NCBI GenBank assembly: GCA_905479655.1
Contig: CAJQNK010000270.1
Span: 1 to 38,449 of the forward strand
Source of the DNA: an uncultured bacterium
Lineage (GTDB): Bacteria; Acidobacteriota; Thermoanaerobaculia; Multivoradales; JAHEKO01
DNA: 38,449 nucleotides
Reading direction: 5' to 3'
Shown here: in pieces, positions 1-8,966 of the stretch
How the letters are laid out: each line of letters starts with the position of its first letter
Position numbering within the stretch: position 1 is the stretch's first letter
Program-made: the position numbers and the translations under genes
Notes under the pieces: generated by a model
The model's database searches: none
What the model was told of the DNA's origin: nothing
The model's input: the letters and a program-made list of their open reading frames with translations, nothing else

Positions 1-7
1 ACGGTGT

Positions 8-113
8 GGCGAAATGAGGCGTGGACCCTTCGGGGGATTGCGACGCTCTTCACGACAGGCGCGGAGGTGCTCCACCTTCTCGGCGAAATGAGGCGTGGAC
101 CCTTCGGGGGATT
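8..113. repeat. Direct repeat pair, 32 bp
   Basis: A 32-base sequence starting ggcgaaatgaggcg and ending cgggggatt occurs at 8-39 and again, identical, at 82-113, a period of 74 bases. The 42 bases between the copies are unrelated. No gene is evident here, so this could be a local duplication of non-coding DNA or the edge of a longer tandem array starting before the window. Confidence 0.8.
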
Positions 114-378
114 CTGGCGGTGAGTCACGAACGCTCCGGTCGCGTGCTGCAGCGCCATGTCGGTCGCGGCCATCAGCCGCACGAGCTCGCGGGGATCTCG
201 CGGTAGGTCATCAGGCGGCCTCTCGCAACCAGTCCGACGCGACCGGAATCACACTCCCGTCACACTGAGGCGCGACTACCCGCCATTCCCTGGTACTCTC
301 CGTTGCGGCACGCGAGCCGAGATCGCCCGTAAAACGGGGCGTTCGGGTGCCCTGGAGTGCTACCGAGCAGTGCCCTCA

Positions 379-425
379 CGAGACTTTTAATCCGCCGGTC
401 CAGGGTTCGATCCCCTGACGACCCA
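379..425 (+). pseudogene. 3' fragment of a tRNA-Lys(UUU)-like gene
   Basis: Positions 384-390 read cttttaa, a lysine-type anticodon loop with TTT at 386-388. They are followed by a perfect T-arm (401-417; five-base-pair stem cagggg-type, loop ttcgatc) and a 3' acceptor strand acgaccc with discriminator a (418-425). The 5' half does not fit. A matching gggtcgt acceptor strand is absent (upstream gggtgcc pairs at only four of seven positions) and the anticodon stem pairs at only two of five positions. I therefore call it a tRNA 3'-end fragment, not a working tRNA. Such fragments are typical of attachment sites of elements that integrate into tRNA genes. Confidence 0.5.
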
Positions 426-598
426 AGGGTCTCGACGAGAGCGTACGGAGCCCTCTCTACGGCGAGCCCTGCCGCGTCTATCGCGCCCGGCGTCATCGGC
501 CGAGGCTCCCCGACCGGCGGGGATCGTGGCGTTCACGGGCCTCTCGGGCCACTTCCACAGGCTCCGGCCGCCCGACGACGCGCTGATGCTCTCCCGCT

Positions 599-1333
599 TC
601 AGGGTTCTGCTGGGGCCGGGTTGCGCTCGCCGAGGCCGTGGGTTCCGCCGCAGAGCGGGCAGGGGGTCGGCTCGTCGACGTTGCTCACCGAGTGGGCCAC
701 CGGCGGGATCGACCGCAGGAAGGCGTAGAGCGCCGACAGGTCGTCGTCGGTCAGCCCCTTGTAGAACTCGCAGGGCATCAGGTGGTTGAGCTCCCGCGCC
801 CCGACCTTGCACGTGCGCATCACCTCCTTGAAGGTCGGCTCGTCGTAGTACGGGATCCCGGTGACGTCGGTCGTGAGATTGGCCGTGGCCACGGTGCCCC
901 AAGGCCCGGCCAGGATCCGTCCGCCGGCGAAGCTCAGCTCCTGGATCGGCGCGCCCGCAGGGCTGAGCGGGGTGTGACACTCGACGCACAGCCCGACCGT
1001 GGCGAGATAGCCGCCGTAGGCGACCGGGTCGGACGGATCCGGTGCGGAGACCGGCTCGGTGAGGGGAGGAAGCTGAGGGATGGTCGCCCAGACCTCTTCC
1101 GCGATCTCGGTGGTGGCGAGATCGTTCTCGATGGGCTCCAGGGTGCGCAGGTAGGCTACGACGGCCGCCGTGTCGTCATCCGACATCGCCCGGAAGAAGA
1201 AGTAGGGCATGACCGGGAACAGCCGGGTGCCGTCGCAGCCCGTCCCCCCCCGGATCGCCCGCGCGATCTCCTGGTCGGAGCAGTCGCCGAGCGTGTGGGG
1301 TGTGATGTTGCCGCCTTCCGAAGCGCATGGCAC
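599..1333 (-). pseudogene. 5'-truncated cytochrome c (alcohol-dehydrogenase subunit type)
   Basis: The 244-residue translation matches membrane-associated c-type cytochromes of the AdhB / nicotinate dehydrogenase subunit kind, which pass electrons from a periplasmic dehydrogenase to the respiratory chain. One haem site is visible (CVECH, about residue 125), followed by the usual FAGGR and ANLT segments and a C-terminal LSALYAFLRSIPPV. These proteins normally carry at least two haems and a signal peptide. Here the reading starts inside the first haem domain, at GGNITPHTLGD, with no first CxxCH and no secretion signal. A search of the other frames upstream to about 1590 shows no missing half. 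It is most likely a remnant; a working protein would need an undetected start. Confidence 0.6.
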
Positions 1334-1573
1334 CTAGATCCAGCACCCGATCCAGGTTCTCAAGGAGTCCTTCGCAACTTCTTCGGATGCCCGCTCGTGG
1401 GGAAAAGGGCCTTGCTCGTGACTCCCTTCCTGGGTAAGCACGCAGTGCAGTCTCTGATCTTCGAGAGGACGCCGCACCGTGCGGCGCGGCGCGCAGAAGT
1501 GGGCGCGCCATCAGGGAAGTTGCGCGTAATGCCCACACGGGCGAGAACGGCAAAGGAAGGGAAGGAGCATCCG

Positions 1574-2023
1574 ATGAAGGGAGGAACATCTTGGGCTTTC
1601 GCGGTCACGGTGATCGTCGCGACGGTAGCGCTGCCGGCCACCAGCTGGTCGCTTGGCGTTTGCCTGGAGGCAACGGACTCGTGCACCGACTACTACTTGG
1701 AGATCGTCCCCGAAGCCGGGGACATCAACCGGGTCCACGGTTACGAGTACGGGTGCGGCACGGACCTGGACCTCGTCAGCGGAACGATGCGCCGGACTGG
1801 AGGAACGGCCTACATCGGTCTTACGGGCAGCAAGGGAGGCGTCTTTGACAGCGGATATGTGTACCAGGCCAACTACGTCATCGAGACCTTGAGCCAGTCG
1901 GGCACCTACGAGTTCTTCTCCACGTACCTAGACGCCGGTGTTCTGTCGGGGAGCGGTGGGGGCGGGACCGCGATTCTATTCATCTGCTCCGATCCGGGTC
2001 AGCGTGCCGATGAGGAGGGGTGA
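1574..2023 (+). CDS. Secreted four-cysteine domain protein
   Basis: This encodes 149 residues: a clear signal peptide (residues 1-26, hydrophobic core VTVIVATVALP) and then one compact domain. I do not recognise the family. The domain has cysteines in the motifs CLEA, SC, EYGC and CSDP, rich in Tyr and Gly, probably beta-structured with two disulfides. The same domain closes the next gene, with all four cysteines conserved. The start is chosen because a strong ribosome site (ggaaggg-aaggag, about 1555-1567) precedes the ATG and the signal peptide begins there; the frame stays open further upstream but is unlike protein. It ends three bases before the next start, so the two are probably one operon. 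Confidence 0.75.
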   Translation: MKGGTSWAFAVTVIVATVALPATSWSLGVCLEATDSCTDYYLEIVPEAGDINRVHGYEYGCGTDLDLVSGTMRRTGGTAYIGLTGSKGGVFDSGYVYQANYVIETLSQSGTYEFFSTYLDAGVLSGSGGGGTAILFICSDPGQRADEEG

Positions 2024-2026
2024 GGG

Positions 2027-3751
2027 ATGAGTGATCGCAAGGTGCACCGGCACCGCTGGTGGTGGCTGCTCAGTTCGAGGGGGAGCCACCGGGATTGCCT
2101 CGAAGAACCGTGGCGAAGGTCTGTCGTCCTGCTCTTGTTCGGCATGATGCCGTTCGCCGGGAGCTCGACAGTCGTGACGCCAGAGTCAGTCTTGATGGAA
2201 GAATACGAGTTGTTCGCCTCCGACGGCGACGGGTTCGATTTCTTTGGCACGGCTGTGGCATTGAGCGAGGACTTGGCCGTCGTGGGGGCGCCCTTGGCCG
2301 ACGACCCGGCGAATTCGGCTGGTTCAGCCTACGTCTTTCAAATGGACGAGACGGGCGTCTGGATGGAGGTCAGCAAGCTCATCGCCTCGGACGGGGCGGG
2401 ATCTGACGAGTTTGGTCAAGCCGTTGCTGTGAGTGGCGACATCGTGATCGTCGGAGCTCCACTGGATGACGACGCCGGCTTCAACTCCGGCTCGGCTTAC
2501 GTCTTCGAGCGAGACGAAACGGGGTCGTGGGTCGAGGTGGCCAAGCTCGTTGCGTCGGACGGGGCAGCCAACGCGAACTTCGCTGAAGCTGTTGCCCTCC
2601 AGGGAACACTGGCGGTCGTCGGCGGGGAGGATTTTGGAGGCCTCGGTTCCGCCTACGTGTTCGAGCGCTTCGAGAATGGGACCTGGGTGGAGCGGGCCAA
2701 GCTGGTGGCATCGGATCAGGCGCCGGGAGACGCGTTCGGCTTCTCCGTCGCGCTCAGCGAGCCGACTATCGTCGTCGGCGCCTTCCGCGACGACGACGCG
2801 GGCTCCTCGACCGGCTCGGCCTACGTCTTCGAACGGGACCAGATGGGGCAGTGGATTCAAGCTGCGAAGCTCCTTGCGTCCGACGCTAGCGCCGGTTCGA
2901 GCTTCGGACGCTCCGTGGGGGTGAGTGGAGATCTTCTGGTCGTCGGAGCCTTCGATGAGGACGACCTGGCGTTCGCTGCGGGCGCTGCCTATGTCTTCGA
3001 GCGCGGCGATACCGGCGCTTGGGGAGAGGTTGCCAAGATCACGGCGTCCGACGGAGCGTCCGAGGACCACTTCGGTTGGTCGGTGGCGCTGAGCAATAGC
3101 CACGCGATCATCGGAGCCCCGGACAATGACGACCCGCAAGTCGACTCCGGGTCCGCCTATTTCTTCGAGCGCGACGATCCTGGCGGCTGGGTCGAGGTGG
3201 CCAAGCTCGGTCCTTCGGACGGCGGGCTCTCCAACGGCTTTGGAGAGTCCGTCCAGGTAAGCGCTGGCCGGACGGTGATCGGAGCACCGCTGGCCGATGG
3301 TCGCGTTGGCAACTCCGGCTCGGCCTACGTGTTCACGCTGTCGCACTCGATTGGCGGTACTGGCCTTTGCCTGGAGGCAGTCAATTCCTGCAACGACTAC
3401 TACTTAGAGCTTGAGCCTGAAGGTAGTGGCCTGTTCCGCCTTCAAGGCTACGAATACGGGTGCAGGCGAGACAGCCGCCTGGTGGACGGAACGCTCCGCC
3501 GCGTGGGCGACACGCTCTACTTGGGCCTCACGGCGAGCAACGGCCAGGATTCTGGCGACGGGCGCCTTGCCGGCCGCAACTACGTCATCGACTTCGTGAC
3601 CCAGGAGGGGACGTACGAGTTCGTCTACAGCTATTCTGAGGGTGGGGTCCTGCAAGGCGTCGGTGGTAGTGGGTCCGCTGCCCTTTCGAGGTGCTCTGAC
3701 CCAGGCGAGTCACCGCAGTCGATCGGTCGGGACGAGATGAGTCGCCAGTAG
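2027..3751 (+). CDS. Secreted seven-bladed FG-GAP propeller protein
   Basis: This encodes 574 residues. After an N-terminal hydrophobic segment (about residues 30-50) come seven repeats of roughly 58 residues, each of the form FG-x-(A/S)-V-(x)-(V/L)-S, then (V/I)(V/I)GAP-x-x-DD, then GSAYVFER, then W-x-(E/Q)-x-(A/S)-K-(L/I). This is the FG-GAP type of beta-propeller found in integrin alpha chains and many secreted bacterial proteins; Asp-rich loops suggest calcium binding. The last 110 residues (from TGLCLEA) repeat the four-cysteine domain of the upstream gene. The role is probably extracellular binding or surface display; no catalytic motif is seen. The start follows the previous stop by three bases, with gaggagg upstream. 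Confidence 0.8.
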   Translation: MSDRKVHRHRWWWLLSSRGSHRDCLEEPWRRSVVLLLFGMMPFAGSSTVVTPESVLMEEYELFASDGDGFDFFGTAVALSEDLAVVGAPLADDPANSAGSAYVFQMDETGVWMEVSKLIASDGAGSDEFGQAVAVSGDIVIVGAPLDDDAGFNSGSAYVFERDETGSWVEVAKLVASDGAANANFAEAVALQGTLAVVGGEDFGGLGSAYVFERFENGTWVERAKLVASDQAPGDAFGFSVALSEPTIVVGAFRDDDAGSSTGSAYVFERDQMGQWIQAAKLLASDASAGSSFGRSVGVSGDLLVVGAFDEDDLAFAAGAAYVFERGDTGAWGEVAKITASDGASEDHFGWSVALSNSHAIIGAPDNDDPQVDSGSAYFFERDDPGGWVEVAKLGPSDGGLSNGFGESVQVSAGRTVIGAPLADGRVGNSGSAYVFTLSHSIGGTGLCLEAVNSCNDYYLELEPEGSGLFRLQGYEYGCRRDSRLVDGTLRRVGDTLYLGLTASNGQDSGDGRLAGRNYVIDFVTQEGTYEFVYSYSEGGVLQGVGGSGSAALSRCSDPGESPQSIGRDEMSRQ

Positions 3752-4240
3752 GTTCTCGACCGGCCCCGGCGCTAGGGCCGAACCTCAGCAAGCTGTGGCC
3801 GCCCGGGTTGGAGGGTCCAGGGGCGCTGCCGCTTCCACGGAGCGAGGCCTCTCAGGGTGCACTCAGGGTGCAGTTCGGGGCTACCGGGGACAACCCGACC
3901 TCCCCATCGGCCACGGGCAAGCGTGCACAGAATCAGAAGGTTTACGAGCGCCCGTGGGAGACGCCGGTAGGCGCCCGCTAGGACTCCTAGTCCCCCGGTC
4001 CAGGGTTCGATCCCCTGACGACCCGGGGTGAGCGTGATCACCGTAATCGGTGGAAGACTGGCTGATTCTGATCACGGGCAGCGAGGAAAGGGGGTGCTTG
4101 TCCATCGCGTATCCTGATCAGCGCTAACCTCCATCTCCTCAGCAGGTTGCGACGATTCCTCTCGGCATGGTTCTTGCTGTCCACGTGTCGAAACTACTCA
4201 GGCTCGTCATCATCCCGCGCCGCAGGCGCGGTCCGGGGCT
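3752..4240. other. Intergenic stretch with a second tRNA fragment
   Basis: No gene is visible between the propeller gene and the monooxygenase remnant. The stretch holds a short tandem (ctcagggtgca twice, near 3851-3873) and the tRNA-like fragment at 3982-4024. A small cgcgccgcaggcgcgg hairpin lies about 20 bases before its right edge. Open frames here are short and have low-complexity translations. Confidence 0.5.
3982..4024 (+). pseudogene. 3' fragment of a tRNA-like gene, CCT anticodon loop
   Basis: It is laid out like the fragment near 379-425. The loop ctcctag (3984-3990) has CCT in the anticodon position, followed by an identical T-arm and acceptor 3' strand. The 30 bases at 3995-4024 are identical to 395-424, exactly 3,600 bases away. 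Differences fall in the anticodon loop and stem. No matching 5' acceptor strand gggtcgt is found upstream, so it is not a complete tRNA. The following base is g where a discriminator a is found in the first fragment. Confidence 0.45.
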
Positions 4241-4462
4241 CCGATCCCCATCGATCCTCGTGATCGGACTGCCATCGATTACCGTGACCGCTCTCACTTC
4301 GTCATGATCTCGTTGTGGGAGAGCGAGGAGGCCATCCGGGCCTTCGCCGGCGACGATCTCGAGAGGGCTCGCTACTACCCGGAGGACGCGGAGTACCTGT
4401 TGGAGCTCGAGCCTCGCTGCACCCACTACGAGGTTCTGAAGGGGCCGCCGGCCAGCGAATAG
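4241..4462 (+). pseudogene. Antibiotic biosynthesis monooxygenase-like C-terminal remnant
   Basis: The frame reads HFVMISLWESEEAIRAFAG, then a YYPEDAEYLLEL segment and a final THYEVL, ending at a TAG at 4460-4462. This pattern (FxxxSLWxSxEAIRAFAG followed by YYPEDxxYL and HYEV) is the C-terminal half of the small ABM-like dimeric alpha/beta-barrel proteins, which are about 100 residues long. The N-terminal half is absent: upstream codons from about 4241 do not resemble it and no start lies in a suitable place. A 52-residue product could start at the ATG at 4304, but would lack half the fold. Confidence 0.55.
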
Positions 4463-4561
4463 ACGAGGCCTGTGGAGGGAGCGGGCATCTTCTCGGCGCC
4501 GCGCGCTCTTCCCGCATCTCCGCTGGCGTCACCCGCTGGGCGGCTGAGCGGCTGACGGGCC

Positions 4562-5305
4562 CTACTCCCAGCGGAAGACGCGCCGGGCGACGGCGACGCA
4601 GATCACCAGATTGGCGAGGAGCGCGAGGAGGGCGACCCACTCGCCGGCCCAGCCAGCGCCCGCCCAGGCGCTGCGCAGCAGGTCGACGCCGTGGGTGAGG
4701 GGGGAGAGGAGGGCCACGGTCTTCCAGGCCCCCGGAAGCGCCGCGACGGGGAAGAAGAGCCCCGAGATCGACAGCAGGGAGTAGAGGAGGATCGAGCCGA
4801 CGGGCTGGGCAAAGCGCGCGGTGCGGACGACGGAGGCCAGGACGAAGCCGAGCGAGAGCAGGCTGAGACTGACGACGATCACGGCCCCGAGGAAGCTCCA
4901 CGGCGCGGCGGGTGGCGGGCCCGTGTAGAAGCGCCGGCCGGCGACCACCAACAGGAGCAGGGTCACCGAGGTCAGGACCAGCTTGACGAGGACGTGGGCG
5001 CTCAGGATGACGAGCGGCGACAAGGGGGTCGCCTTCAGGCGCTTGAGGATCCCGCCCTCGCGGTAGATCGCCAGGATGGTCGTGAGCGAGAGGACGGCTC
5101 CGATGACGACCAGCAGGACGGCGAGGATCGGCAGCTCGCTCGACACGAAGGAGGGCGCCTCCAGGTCGCGGGTCATCCACCGGCCGAGGAGGGCGAACAG
5201 GATCACCGGCACGAGGACCGTCCCGATCACCCCCATGGGCTCGCGCACGAAGATCTTGATCTCGACCCAGGTGAGCTTGGCGAGTTGGGCGGCCGAGCGG
5301 AGCAT
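4562..5305 (-). CDS. ABC-2 type transporter permease
   Basis: This encodes 247 residues with six probable membrane spans and the usual ABC-2 layout: a cytoplasmic N-terminal helix (residues 1-20), a first span around VIGTVLVPVILFALLG, an extracellular loop, then the intracellular coupling segment YREGGILKRLKATPL that contacts the ATPase, and a late SISGLFFPVAALPG segment. It is the membrane half of an exporter. It lies 21 bases downstream of the ATPase gene on the same strand, so the two form one operon and one transporter. The substrate cannot be read from the sequence; relatives export lipids, drugs or polysaccharides. Confidence 0.9.
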   Translation of the reverse strand: MLRSAAQLAKLTWVEIKIFVREPMGVIGTVLVPVILFALLGRWMTRDLEAPSFVSSELPILAVLLVVIGAVLSLTTILAIYREGGILKRLKATPLSPLVILSAHVLVKLVLTSVTLLLLVVAGRRFYTGPPPAAPWSFLGAVIVVSLSLLSLGFVLASVVRTARFAQPVGSILLYSLLSISGLFFPVAALPGAWKTVALLSPLTHGVDLLRSAWAGAGWAGEWVALLALLANLVICVAVARRVFRWE

Positions 5306-5326
5306 CAGACGGGCCCTGCCGATCGA

Positions 5327-6241
<915 letters not shown>

Positions 6242-6443
6242 TTGGGGATCGTAACGGATCGGCGGATGCCGCCGGAGCGGTCGGCGCCTCGCGCGGGCAC
6301 CCCTGCTGGGCAGCGGCTGTACAAAGCGGCCCCGCGATGTAAGGCTGTCGAGCGGGGCGAGCACGAGGAGCGGGCAGGGCGAGCACGAGGAGCGACGGGC
6401 GCCGGTATCCGCGCGCGCCGCAACGGAGGAAGGAACCGGCGCC

Positions 6444-7772
6444 ATGAAGGCCTGTATCGGGATCCGTCAGGAGAACGCGTACGACGAGGAGAAGCGAGCG
6501 CCGCTGGCGCCCGACCACGTCGCCATCCTGGTGCGGGAGCACGGGCTCCGCGTGGTCGTCGAGCCATCGGCCAAGCGCTGCTTCCCCGACGCCGAGTACG
6601 AGCAGGCCGGGGCCGAGGTGTCGCCGGACCTCTCACCCTGCCGGGTCGTCTTCGGGGTCAAGGAGATCCCGCCGGCGGACATCCTCGCCGGCCAGGTCTA
6701 CTGCGCCTTCTCCCACACCATGGCCGGCCATCCGTCGACGATGCCGATGCTGGCCCGGATCCTGGAGTCGAAGAGCACCCTGATCGACTACGAGCTGGTG
6801 CGGACCCCGCACGGCCGCCGGGTCATCTTCTTCGGCCAGTTCGCGGGCTACGCCGGGATGATCGACGCCCTCTGGGCGCTCGGCCGGCGTCTCGAGTGGG
6901 AGGGGATCCGGACGCCGCTCGGGGAGATCCGGCCGGCCTTCGAGTACGAGAGCCTGGTCGCGGCCCAGTCGGCGATCAAGGAGGTCGGCGCGAGGATCCG
7001 GCGGGACGGGCTGCCGCCGTCCACCGCTCCCCTGGTCTTCGGCATCACCGGCCAGGGCAACGTCGCACGGGGCGCGGGGCGGATCCTGCGACTGCTGCCC
7101 ACCGTGAAGCTCCAGGCCGACGAGCTCGTGGAGTTCTCCCGCGCCGGTCGCTTCTCCAACGGCTCCGTCTACAGCGTCCAGTTCCGGCAGCGCGACCTCT
7201 ACGAGCCGAAGGAGTCGGGTCGCGAGTTCAGCTGGTCGGCTCTCCACCGGCGACCCGAGACCTATCGCAACCGGTTCGAGAAGTTCGTTCCGTTCCTGTC
7301 GGTGCTGGTCAACGGCATCCACTGGGAGTCCGAGTTCCCGCGACTGGTGACCCGGGACTTCCTGCGGTCGCTCTACGGCTCCGACACGGCCCCGCGCCTG
7401 CGGGTGATCTCGGACATCACCTGCGACGTCGGTGGGTCGATCGAGGCGACCGTCAAGACGACGCCCTCGGGGCACGCCGCCGCCTACGTGTTCGAGCCGC
7501 GGTCCGGAGAGGTGCGGGACGGCGTGGGCGGGGCCGGTCCGGTGATCATCGCGATCGACACTCTGCCGAGCGAGCTGCCGAAGGAGTCCACGACCTCGTT
7601 CGGAGACGCGCTGACGCGGTTCGTGCCGGCGCTGGCGGGCGCCGACTACCGCGCCGAGGACGCCTCGGATCTGGGGCTTCCCGAGGAGATCGGCAAGGCG
7701 GTGATCGCCCATCGGGGCCGCCTGACCGAGCGTTTCCGCTATCTCGAGCCGGCCGTTTCGGGCGCCGGTTGA
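6444..7772 (+). CDS. Lysine-ketoglutarate reductase / saccharopine dehydrogenase-like protein
   Basis: This 442-residue protein has the alanine dehydrogenase / transhydrogenase fold of the lysine-ketoglutarate reductase half of the eukaryotic enzyme AASS. It has an N-terminal substrate domain with RQENAYDEEKRAPLAP (8-23), a conserved FSHTMAGHP (89-97) and FGQFAGYAGM (130-139). An NAD(P)-binding loop GQGNVARG follows at 203-210 and a late DITCDVGGSIE segment near the active site. The family joins lysine and 2-oxoglutarate to saccharopine, or runs the reverse reaction. No separate saccharopine dehydrogenase gene is nearby, so lysine breakdown versus another amine-acid substrate stays open. A good ribosome site (ggaggaagga) precedes the start. 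Confidence 0.8.
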   Translation: MKACIGIRQENAYDEEKRAPLAPDHVAILVREHGLRVVVEPSAKRCFPDAEYEQAGAEVSPDLSPCRVVFGVKEIPPADILAGQVYCAFSHTMAGHPSTMPMLARILESKSTLIDYELVRTPHGRRVIFFGQFAGYAGMIDALWALGRRLEWEGIRTPLGEIRPAFEYESLVAAQSAIKEVGARIRRDGLPPSTAPLVFGITGQGNVARGAGRILRLLPTVKLQADELVEFSRAGRFSNGSVYSVQFRQRDLYEPKESGREFSWSALHRRPETYRNRFEKFVPFLSVLVNGIHWESEFPRLVTRDFLRSLYGSDTAPRLRVISDITCDVGGSIEATVKTTPSGHAAAYVFEPRSGEVRDGVGGAGPVIIAIDTLPSELPKESTTSFGDALTRFVPALAGADYRAEDASDLGLPEEIGKAVIAHRGRLTERFRYLEPAVSGAG

Positions 7773-7910
7773 TCCCCGGACCCGGCCGCCGGTCTTCTCC
7801 GAGCTCCGATGGACCGACGACCGGGGTGCGCGGGCGGGGCCGGGACCCACGGTCCCTCGGGGCGGTCGGGGCGCGCCCGTCCTCCGGTCGTCGGTGGTAT
7901 GGTCTGGAGG

Positions 7911-8381
7911 ATGAGTGAAGACATCGGGACCGTTCTACGACAAGCCCGGATTCGAGATCTGCCCCAGCGCCGCGTGAGCGTCGTCGGCCCCTCGACCTCC
8001 CTCGGCGAGGTGTACCGGATTCTCGACGAGGAGCACAGCGTGGCCGTGCTGGTGTGGGAGGAGGGGAAGCTGGTCGGGATCTTCACCGAGCGGGACATCC
8101 TGAACCGGACCGCCCTGGAGGGCGATCCGGCGACGCCGATCGAGCGGCTCATGAGCCCGATCAAGGCGAGCGCCAAGGCCGACGACCGGCTCGCGGACGC
8201 CATCGCGGTCATGCACGACCGGGGCTTCCGGCACCTGCCGCTGCTGGACGAGGGCGGCGGCGAGCTGGGCCTCGTCGGCGGACGGGACGTCCTCAAGCTC
8301 CTCGCCGCCCACTTCCCGGAGGAGCTGCTCAACCTGCCGCCGCGGCTCGACCAGCAGATGACTCGGTCGGAGGGCGGCTGA
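7911..8381 (+). CDS. Two-CBS-domain regulatory protein
   Basis: This encodes about 156 residues consisting almost wholly of a tandem CBS pair (a Bateman module), with VLVWEEGKLVGIFTERDIL in the first and HLPLLDEGGG plus GLVGGRDVLKLL in the second. Such modules bind adenine nucleotides (AMP, ATP, SAM) and act as sensors. Start choice: ATG 7911 is preferred. A -10-like tatggt lies at 7898-7903, seven bases upstream, suggesting an almost leaderless message; an in-frame ATG at 7899 is possible. The stop overlaps the next start by one base (TGATG), so the two are coupled. Confidence 0.8.
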   Translation: MSEDIGTVLRQARIRDLPQRRVSVVGPSTSLGEVYRILDEEHSVAVLVWEEGKLVGIFTERDILNRTALEGDPATPIERLMSPIKASAKADDRLADAIAVMHDRGFRHLPLLDEGGGELGLVGGRDVLKLLAAHFPEELLNLPPRLDQQMTRSEGG

Positions 8382-8902
8382 TGCGCTGCCCGAACTGCGC
8401 GACGGAGAACATCGACGGCGTCGACCTGTGCGAGGAGTGCGGCACGGATCTGGCAGGTTTGGACCTGCCGGAGGCCCAGGGGGGCTGGTCGGGGCGGCTG
8501 CTGACCTCCCGCCTGGCGGATTTCGAGGTCTCGGAGGCCGTCGTCGTCGCCCCCGAGGAGACCGTCTGGGTCGTGATCGAGCGGATGCGCCAGGCCCAGG
8601 CCGGCTGCGTCCTGGTGCGCGACCAGGGGAAGCTCGTCGGGCTGTTCAACGAGCGCCACGTGCTGACGCGGGTCCTCCGGCCGGGACTCGACCCGGCGGC
8701 GACCCCCGTCTCCGAGGTGATGAGCCCGGACCCCCTGTTCCTCTCGCCGCACGACCCGCCGGCCTACGCGATCCACTGCATGGTCGAGCGCGACTTCCGT
8801 CACCTGCCGCTGGTGTCGGGAGGCGAGATCGTCGGCTACATCTCGGTGCGCAACGTCCTGGCCCTGCTACACAGGTGGGTCCTCGCCCCCGTGCCGGCCT
8901 GA
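8381..8902 (+). CDS. Zinc-ribbon plus CBS-pair protein
   Basis: This encodes 173 residues. It opens with a short zinc ribbon (CPNC at 3-6 and CEEC near 22), then carries a CBS pair with CVLVRDQGKLVGLFNERHVL and DFRHLPLVSGGEIVGYISVR. It overlaps the preceding CBS gene by one base and is clearly its paralogue, so the two probably work as a pair, perhaps as a hetero-oligomer sensing nucleotides. The zinc ribbon hints at contact with a protein or nucleic acid partner. No transporter or enzyme is fused, so the regulated target is unknown. Confidence 0.8.
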   Translation: MRCPNCATENIDGVDLCEECGTDLAGLDLPEAQGGWSGRLLTSRLADFEVSEAVVVAPEETVWVVIERMRQAQAGCVLVRDQGKLVGLFNERHVLTRVLRPGLDPAATPVSEVMSPDPLFLSPHDPPAYAIHCMVERDFRHLPLVSGGEIVGYISVRNVLALLHRWVLAPVPA

Positions 8903-8966
8903 GTCCCGCACGGATCGCCCTCGTACCGCCGAGCGACCCGCAGGCTCGCACCCGACCCCGCCGCCT

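Larger units (their letters stand above)
1..598. other. Stretch without a recognisable gene
   Basis: Apart from the 32-bp direct repeat and a tRNA 3'-end fragment near 379-425, I see no convincing gene. The open frames here are short, overlap one another and give low-complexity Arg/Gly/Ser-rich translations, as expected of non-coding G+C-rich DNA. Confidence 0.5.

Noticed and set aside
1..113. CRISPR-like array from the 32-bp repeats
   Set aside because: Only two repeat units with one 42-base spacer and no cas genes; a simple duplication is more likely.
387..989. Long open frames on both strands around the truncated cytochrome
   Set aside because: They are Arg/Gly/Pro-rich shadows of the cytochrome frame in G+C-rich DNA with no family pattern.
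395..4024. Complete integrative element between the tRNA fragments
   Set aside because: No integrase, recombinase or transfer gene lies between them, so only attachment-like remnants can be claimed.
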